From Anisus vortex (Eukaryota > Mollusca > Gastropoda > Planorbidae): a stretch of 64,000 nucleotides of DNA. The stretch covers positions 23,470,533 to 23,534,532 of the forward strand of contig OX421495.1 of NCBI GenBank assembly GCA_949126835.1. The letters are read 5' to 3'. The translations under genes were made by a program, and so were the position numbers. Below are positions 58,151 to 64,000 of the stretch, one piece after another; positions within the stretch are counted from its first letter, which is position 1; each line of letters starts with the position of its first letter. Below the pieces are notes generated by a model. It was not told the origin of the DNA. It saw only the letters and a program-made list of their open reading frames with translations, and ran no database searches.

Positions 58151-58548
58151 TCACAAAAGTATGTCTCTTACGTATGGATGCATTAATGGCACCGCTCCTT
58201 TCCTAAGTTCGAGAACTTACCTTATATCAAAGCATCAGCCATCTGGGCATCTGCTCTCTTCATCACAGTCACTCTTTAAAACTCCCAGTGTGGCTGGACA
58301 CAAAAAGAAGTATATAGGTTTGCGCTCATTTTAATCTCTGGTGCCTTCTTTATGGAACAGTTTACCTCAGACACTGAGAGAATCTGAGACAAGAGAGTCT
58401 TTAAAGAGAACTTAAAGACCTTTCTCTTTGGCTAGTGGATGTGTGCCTTACATACTAATACATCTGCCACTTCAATTCACACCAAGAGCGCGCTGAACAT
58501 GCTAAATTTAATAGCATGGATAGAAGCGCTTTAAAAAATGACCTTTTT
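58151..58548 (+). mobile_element. L2-like LINE fragment, right part
   Basis: Frames with stops encode the later C-terminal blocks of an L2-type ORF2 (pieces near RELTLYQ, FNLWCLLYGTVYL, LKTFLFG), then a 3' region ending GAAGCGCTTTAAAAAATGAC with a T-run. Together with 56160-56672 it forms one older LINE split by the younger one; about 40 bases seem to be missing at the join. Confidence 0.68.
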
Positions 58549-58554
58549 TTTTTA

Positions 58555-58590
58555 AATCATTCTCCGTGCCATAGGTTGCCGACCCTTCTC
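58555..58590 (-). repeat. hAT terminus paired with 55851-56155
   Basis: The reverse complement reads GGGTCGGCAACCTATGGCAC, a Charlie-type hAT end and close to the end at 20318. It lies just beyond the L2-like fragment, as expected if the LINEs inserted into one hAT copy. Confidence 0.6.
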
Positions 58591-59639
58591 TATAGCCTGT
58601 AGGACAATTACACAAGGAAGATAAGTCGAGACCCTTGACAACAATGGAGATTACTCTCGGAGACATCGCGGCGGTAAACACGACGACTTAATCTCATTTC
58701 CATGCAGAGGTACTCCATGTGTTAGCTAAGGAAATAAAACAAGGTATTTCTTCAGCATGTGTCCACATGTGGACATTTGTGGACCCTTTCATTTAGTAAG
58801 TTAGTAAAATGGTTTGCGCTAATGACAATCTTTGTTTAATAATTGAATTAGCATATTAGAGAAGAGTTAGCAGAGCAACAACGCGTTAAAACTGTAGATA
58901 TTCTTTTACTTTTCGTCTCACTTTATCTGCAATGTCTATCAAGATTGCATAATTCAAACTTAAACCTGATTTACTTCAGTTGCACGTAAACTTGCTTGAG
59001 AATCGCCAAAAAAAAATCCAATATTGTGATGCATTTTTATAACTAAAAAAAGATATAACTCTTGGTATTCTTTGCAGTAACATTAATGAAGCTGTATCAC
59101 GCTCGATGTTACACACTAACACACACACACACAGACTCACACCCAGACTCACACTCTGACAGACGCTCACTCAATCATTCACTCGTATCTTTCGTTCCTA
59201 GCACTGATATATATATGTATATATATTTAGAGGTGTAGACTATAATGTGCTTCTGTCTGTCAAGGCTACACAAGATGGCGAAGGGTGTGGTGGAAATAAG
59301 CCGTTGTAAAAGGAAGTTGTTAGCTTAACCCAACAGTGTAAAGAAAAATGTGTAGCTAAGGTCGAAAACAAGGACATGGAAGGACATTATAAAATAGTTT
59401 AATGCCACCGTGCATGTATGTTCGTGTGTCTGTAAGTGTGTGCATAAAAGGGCTGGGTTATACTGAGTTACGGTTACCTTACAATACTAGCATGGTGCGC
59501 CCAACGCCATAATAAGCTAGGAAGGATAAAGCCAGCTTATGAATTATGCCACTCAGGTCCGTGGCCTTGACCGAGAAGCCAGATAAAACAAATATTAAAG
59601 TGCTTTAAAAAAAAAGAAGTCCATATGTCTTAATATTTT
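58591..59639. other. Nothing recognised
   Basis: A short CA-rich run near 59115-59150 and a TA-rich patch near 59207-59226; no coding frame. Confidence 0.4.
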
Positions 59640-59785
59640 AATTGTAAGATGACGCACCTGTATAAAACAGGAAAATGGCGCACTTGTACTAAACGAGGAA
59701 ATGGCGCACTTGTATCACATAGAAATGGCACACTTTTATTACATGGGGAAAATAATGCAAATATATTAACGGGAAAATGGTGCAC
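59640..59785 (+). repeat. Minisatellite, about five units of 30 bp
   Basis: AAATGGCGCACTTGTA and variants recur with unequal spacing of roughly 30-50 bp, together with TAAAACAGG-like or ACATAG-like spacers. The units are diverged. Confidence 0.75.
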
Positions 59786-59954
59786 TTGCAGGAAAAGTAC
59801 TTAGTTGCACTTGTGAGGCATTTGCGGAAGGATAGCACTGAAGTGCTGTGAATATATCACTAGTGTTAATGTCAGATTAAAAAAAATGGCAACTCTAGTT
59901 TGTTGAGTCATTGAGGATGTGTGTGTTCTTGCGTCTGGAGAAAAAGGCAAGACC

Positions 59955-60525
59955 CACTGGCCTGGTAATGCAGAGCAATTCTGTACCCATGGACCTCAAA
60001 GCTTGTGAAATGTGGAAACTACCGATGCACTTCCGTTCAGAGTACACCGGTGGGCTAACGCATTTTGGACAGCCCCTGTTGCGCGTACGACAATTATTGC
60101 ACTGCCGATAGGTTCCCAAGACTCGGTGGGGAGGAAGCGATGTGTGCAACAGCCTTTCTCAACCCAACCCTGGTGCCTGGGTGTATAGTCTGGAATTTGT
60201 GCGACCGAGCGACAATGCAGGTATACGAGCGAGCCAGTACGTTAATGATCCGAGGGGATTTCCGAGGTTTGAAGAGAAGATGAGTAGTGCACGTGACTGC
60301 AGACACCATTTATTATATGGCACGCCCTATCATCGTGGCGCAGGTAGGCGCAGGGTGGCTAGTTTTGGACAGGTATTTTGGTTTGCCCCTCCTCCTGGAT
60401 ACACCCTTTTGATCGTTACGCCCTGGATATAGAATCGGAAGGCTCGTCCGGTTTCATTTATGAGACATTAGAAATCAACAATGCAGTTCTGCGCCAACTG
60501 TATTTGCCTTGGCATACTATGAGAG
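59955..60525 (+). repeat. Unrecognised formerly coding repeat, copy A
   Basis: This segment matches the reverse complement of 61411-62265 over most of its length. Shared words include TTCTGTACCCATGG, AGAGTACACCGGTGGG, CCCCTGTTG, CCTGGTGCCTGG, AGGTATACGAGCGA and GGAAGG(C/T)TCGTC. Conceptual translations of the two copies keep similar residues across short frames: SVPM, LVPGC, EFV with GIRA and ND, EGSSG with ETL. This suggests descent from a protein gene with later frameshifts. I recognise no family. Open pieces are 59911-60111, 60065-60283, 60142-60432 and 60378-60569, all plus strand. Confidence 0.6.
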
Positions 60526-61410
60526 TGTGTGGCCTGCCTTATGTAAAGTTCACCATTGGAGCTTTATAGAGCTAGGGACTCTCTTGGAACATCGAGTCAT
60601 AACGCTGGATTTAAACCCGTGTCTGTAGGGATGACGATTCCGCTCCTGCGCCTTTAAAGCTAACATGTAACATTCTATGTGCTATGAGAAACTAGAATTA
60701 ATTCAACATGACTACAGTCAAACCTCGTGTTTTTGTTGACTTTTTTTGGTTTCAGCTTACGTCGATTGTTTTCTGCTAAAAATTTCCTCGGTTGCTCGGT
60801 TTTCGTCGTTTGCTCGGTTTTCGTCGTTTGCTTGGTTTTCGTCGGTTGCTCGGTTCTCGTCGACACATTATAGTTGATCCTTATAGCACAGGCCTAATAT
60901 CACTACGTCATTTATATTTTCAGTGACATTTTTATATTTCTTGTATAAGTCTAATTATGTGCTTTTTGTATATTAGATTCGCTTTTGTTTCTTTCTTTGT
61001 AAGTGTCTAATAGCAACAATAGGCCTTCAATTAAATGAAAATAAAAAGTATTTTGCGAAAAGTTTTGTGTTAGCGGTTGCTTAGTTAATTTCTTAATGGT
61101 ATGTTTGTCTTTTCTTTTTTTCATGTCAATCAACTAAATTATTTTAGGGATACAGCCCCATGGGAATGGCTATGTGCTACTTTAGAAAATCCTTCTACTT
61201 AGATATATTATGAACAGGCGTAAAGCTGTTACCAAATCTTCTTTTCATGTTGACATTGTCTCTCTCTCTCGCTCTCCGCTCTCTCTCTCTCTTCAAAATA
61301 AGGGCTTTATTTATAGGTACTCATTTATTGTACATTCTCATTCCGGAAATCCAGTATATAACATCACATATCATCCTTCTTTTTAAATTGACTTAACTCG
61401 GTCGGTAAGA
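60526..61410. other. Mostly unassigned
   Basis: Contains the TA-flanked CAGTCAAACCTCG motif and an 18-bp repeat (listed separately), and a CT-rich run at 61257-61290. No gene is recognised. Confidence 0.4.
60714..60862 (+). repeat. 18-bp repeat next to a pogo/Tigger-like end
   Basis: TTGCTCGGTTTTCGTCG units recur about four times (60790-60862) with an 18-bp period. Just upstream, TA then CAGTCAAACCTCG (60713-60727) resembles the inverted-repeat end of pogo/Tigger DNA transposons with a TA target. No second end was found, so the transposon reading is weak. Confidence 0.45.
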
Positions 61411-62265
61411 CAGTGTTTCTCAACACTAGAATGCAAGACACCGATTCATAAGTGTCTCGAATAAAATACCAGACGAACCTTCCGGCTCTTCAGTCCATGG
61501 TGTGACTATGTAAAGGGGTGGATCAAAGGTCATGATTTAATTTAGAAATACAACACAATAACAACCTGTTGCATAGCTCAGATAAACATAAAGACAAAAA
61601 CACTTTCCTTGTCCCTTATGCGAGAACAAATGCATATAAGTGCTCTTTCTTCCCCGAGTGGCATTCGGGCATGGAATGGGTTGCCTGAACAAACCCGGAA
61701 AACCAGTAACTTAACATCATTTAAAACATTAATTAAAAAAATGAAAGACTAGACACGGACCACGGATGAGCGTAGGACGCAATACTCTTCTTTATAGAAG
61801 GAGCGTTTGTAATGTATAAGATAAGATCACACCAAAATCCTGTCCGAGACTAGCAATCCAGCGGAACGCCGATAAGGCGTGTTGCGTAGCATAGAGTACG
61901 GTTTCGCAGTACATCTACTACACTTCTCTTCCCGCGTGCGGAATTTCTACCACTCAGATCATTATAATGTTGGTTCGCTCGTATACCTTCACTATCGCCC
62001 GGTAGCACAAATCCCAGACCATAGGTTTGGACATCCAGGCACCAGGGCGGGCTTGAGATAGACTTTTGCGCTCATTGCTATCTCTCCATCGAGGCTTAGG
62101 GCCTCTTGGCTGTGCAGTGAACTTCGGACGCACAACAGGGGCTTTTCCCCCATGCGTTCACCCACCGGTGTACTCTTAATGTAAGCGTATCGGTGGATGT
62201 CTTACACACCTCGCCAGACTTTAGGGCCCATGGGTACAGAAGTGAAATGCAAGTTACCATACTGT
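61411..62265 (-). repeat. Unrecognised formerly coding repeat, copy B
   Basis: The reverse complement of 62265 down to 61411 matches 59955-60525, interrupted by a LINE tail at 61534-61830. The copies face each other, with outer ends starting at the TTCTGTACCCATGG side. Stops and frameshifts interrupt every frame. Part of the same stretch also stays open on the other strand (61879-62061). One edge coincides with a hAT-type end at 61411. Confidence 0.6.
61534..61830 (+). mobile_element. CR1/Jockey-type LINE 3' tail, copy in repeat B
   Basis: About 297 bp match 57855-58140: ACAAAAACACTTTCCTTGTC, CGAGTGGCATTCGGGCATGG, TGCCTGAACAAACCC, CACGGACCACGGATGAGCG, GGAGCGTTTGTAATGTATAA. An extra C after TTCTTCCC and other changes break the frame. 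It lies inside copy B of the unrecognised repeat, so it inserted later. Confidence 0.88.
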
Positions 62266-63300
62266 TTCAGTCAGCGTTTTACAAGTAATAATCTACGGGG
62301 AAGGCGTACGCTGTAAATTCATGACTATTAGCTTCATCCTGTAATTATTTGAGGCTGAACACAAACAGCTTCTATTGCAAAATGATCTGCGGTATTTGTC
62401 ATTAGTCAAAGTGTTGTATACACAATTTTTAATGCGAAGGGTGTTCACACACTTTCTCTCGGATAATTCAAAACATTAGTCAGATATCTCAATAAATATG
62501 CTAAAAATAGGGTTTCTCGCTATACAATGGCTGTTTCGATATATTTCACAGCTTGTCAAAAACTGTGACCAATGCAATGCTTGATGTTCCATCCCTGCGA
62601 CACGTGATCATTGAGCACTTGATCAATTTTGTTGATCTTTTTAAGTTTACTTTCTAACAGAAGACGGCCGACGGATGGATCCGAACTCTATTCATTGTAT
62701 CAAAGGCAAATTTCACTGTCACCTCTGTTAAATAAATTGTTAGAACTAGCTGCTGACAGATTGAAGGAAGTTTACAATAGTGCGTTATTTATATAGGGAA
62801 CAATAGTGTGGTATTATTTGCAACTTGTTGTAATTATGTCAAGGAAGAATATAGTGAACCTGCCGGAATTAGCTTTGAAATCTTCTATTTTTATTCATGG
62901 GTATTAATGACCGTGCACAGGGACTTTATAGATATTCGCTTCTCTTTGCTCAGAGCACTGTCCACAATAGAGCCCGGGATCAAAAAGCTTGTGAATAATA
63001 AACAGGTTCGTATTAATAACATCAAACTTTGTAACTTTAAATAGATAGCTAATATTTTTAAAAGCACTTAATGTATTTTTAAATTGTAACTGCAAATAAC
63101 TGTAAGATGATCGTAACAATTTTGAAATACCACTGTTTGTTGTATTTACATTTTTTTAAAGTTTCAAGTTGTGTTTTATAAGTTTAAATTACCGTGTAAA
63201 AAATCAAACAATAAATATATATTTTACTTGTACAACAACAACACAAAAAACAACACCAAATAACACTATATACGGCACGGCTATAATCAGGTATTTAAAA
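62266..63300. other. AT-rich, no gene recognised
   Basis: A 78-codon plus frame (62808-63044) and an overlapping minus frame have no recognised domain. If the hAT boundaries are right, this is that element's inner sequence. Confidence 0.35.
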
Positions 63301-63391
63301 AGTATCATAGAATCGACACCAGTCCGTGCTAAAAACGGTAAAGTTTAGCCGGTCCATCACATTGAAAAGTTTGAGAAGCACTGCTAAAAGA

Positions 63392-64000
63392 GATATGATA
63401 GCTTACAACTACATGTAGAAGTAAAAAACAAAGACTATAAAAAATGGACCTCTTGCTTTAATATTTCTGCTATTTGACAACTCGAATGACTTCTTTTTTG
63501 AAATTCCCGATTCCCTTTTGCACTGTACACTTCCGTTTTTATTATTTCTCAATGAAAAATTAAAATTAAAATCGATAGTTGTATACAACGGAAACATTTA
63601 GGCAAACGTAGGAGCGTAGAAGTCATTTAAGACAGCATTTTTGGATGTGCACGTAAAAAGAACATATAAGCTCTAAAAATAGAGCAAGCGGTCCATCTTA
63701 TTATAATCTTTGTAAATAATATGGGAATAATATTTGCAACACAAAATCTGTTACGTAACTTTAAATCCTGAAATGTTCTGGTAGTTGTTTTTTTTTTCCA
63801 ATTCATCTATTGTAGTTACCTACTAGACTATAGCTAGTTGTTAAATATATTCAATATACTTAGTTATATTCAATATACATAGTTATATAGTTAGTTAATT
63901 TAGTTAGTTTTCATAGTTGGTTTTTTAGAGTTATTTATCAGTTACTTATTATAATTACTAGATATGTTCTCAATACAGTTTTTATTGTAATAGTGTTAGT
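63392..64000. other. AT-rich right edge
   Basis: AT-rich, with repeated TTCAATATACTTAGTTATA-like words at 63847-63893. Nothing else was recognised. Confidence 0.4.

Larger units (their letters stand above)
61411..63383 (-). mobile_element. Possible hAT element bounded by CAGTG-TTCTCAA ends
   Basis: The plus-strand end CAGTGTTTCTCAACA (61411) and the opposite end TTGAGAAGCACTG (ending 63383) form an imperfect terminal inverted repeat typical of hAT elements. Flanking 8-mers CGGTAAGA and CTAAAAGA agree at five of eight positions, so the target duplication is doubtful. The interval includes copy B of an unrecognised coding repeat and a LINE tail; no transposase is recognised. The ends could belong to two different copies. 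Confidence 0.4.

Noticed and set aside
61403..63391. 8-bp target duplication for the hAT-like ends
   Set aside because: Only five of eight positions agree, so it is not counted as evidence of one intact element.

Overview
The window is eukaryotic, almost certainly animal, AT-rich, and made nearly entirely of mobile-element copies and tandem-repeat arrays. No complete host gene is visible; the best candidate is one possible coding exon on the minus strand (17735-17997). The mix of a Gmr1-like Gypsy element, RTE, L2/CR1 and CR1/Jockey-type LINEs, a tRNA-derived SINE, hAT transposons and very many minisatellites fits a lophotrochozoan, most likely a gastropod mollusc. That assignment is inference; nothing in the window fixes the species.

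Left end (1-8.0 kb): a complete, apparently intact Ty3/Gypsy-class LTR retrotransposon (22-7870) with two LTRs of 675 bp and no difference found by eye, a primer-binding site matching tRNA-Pro, a leader holding tandem decayed copies of that site, and one uninterrupted 1609-codon gag-pol frame. Its pol order is protease, integrase, reverse transcriptase, RNase H, so integrase lies upstream of RT as in Gmr1-type elements. It sits inside a 69-bp tandem repeat.

8-18 kb: a Helitron-like relic, then minisatellites of about 30, 43, 41, 40 and 34 bp. The 34-bp array is split by a 5'-truncated L2/CR1-like LINE (15883-16836). The possible host exon follows at 17.7-18.0 kb.

18.3-30.5 kb: a decayed hAT element with perfect 8-bp target duplications and a SINE fragment inside it (18510-19948), a second hAT fragment, a solo LTR with perfect 5-bp target duplications (21390-22699), LINE and SINE remnants, a 2.6-kb RTE-type LINE broken by frameshifts and stops (25778-28395), a 22-bp minisatellite that stays open in all three forward frames (28573-29860), and a full SINE (30215-30515).

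30.9-41.9 kb: an 11-kb satellite of about 420 units of 26 bp with higher-order duplications of about 2.5, 2.2 and 1.2 kb.

42-53 kb: mostly unassigned AT-rich sequence with simple repeats, one SINE and one LINE-tail relic.

53.4-58.6 kb: a nest of elements. A hAT copy is split by an L2-like LINE, which is split by a younger CR1/Jockey-type LINE; a degenerate minus-strand LINE and another LINE 3' end lie alongside.

59.9-63.4 kb: two diverged copies of an unrecognised, formerly coding repeat in opposite orientation. One lies between hAT-like termini and carries a LINE-tail insertion.
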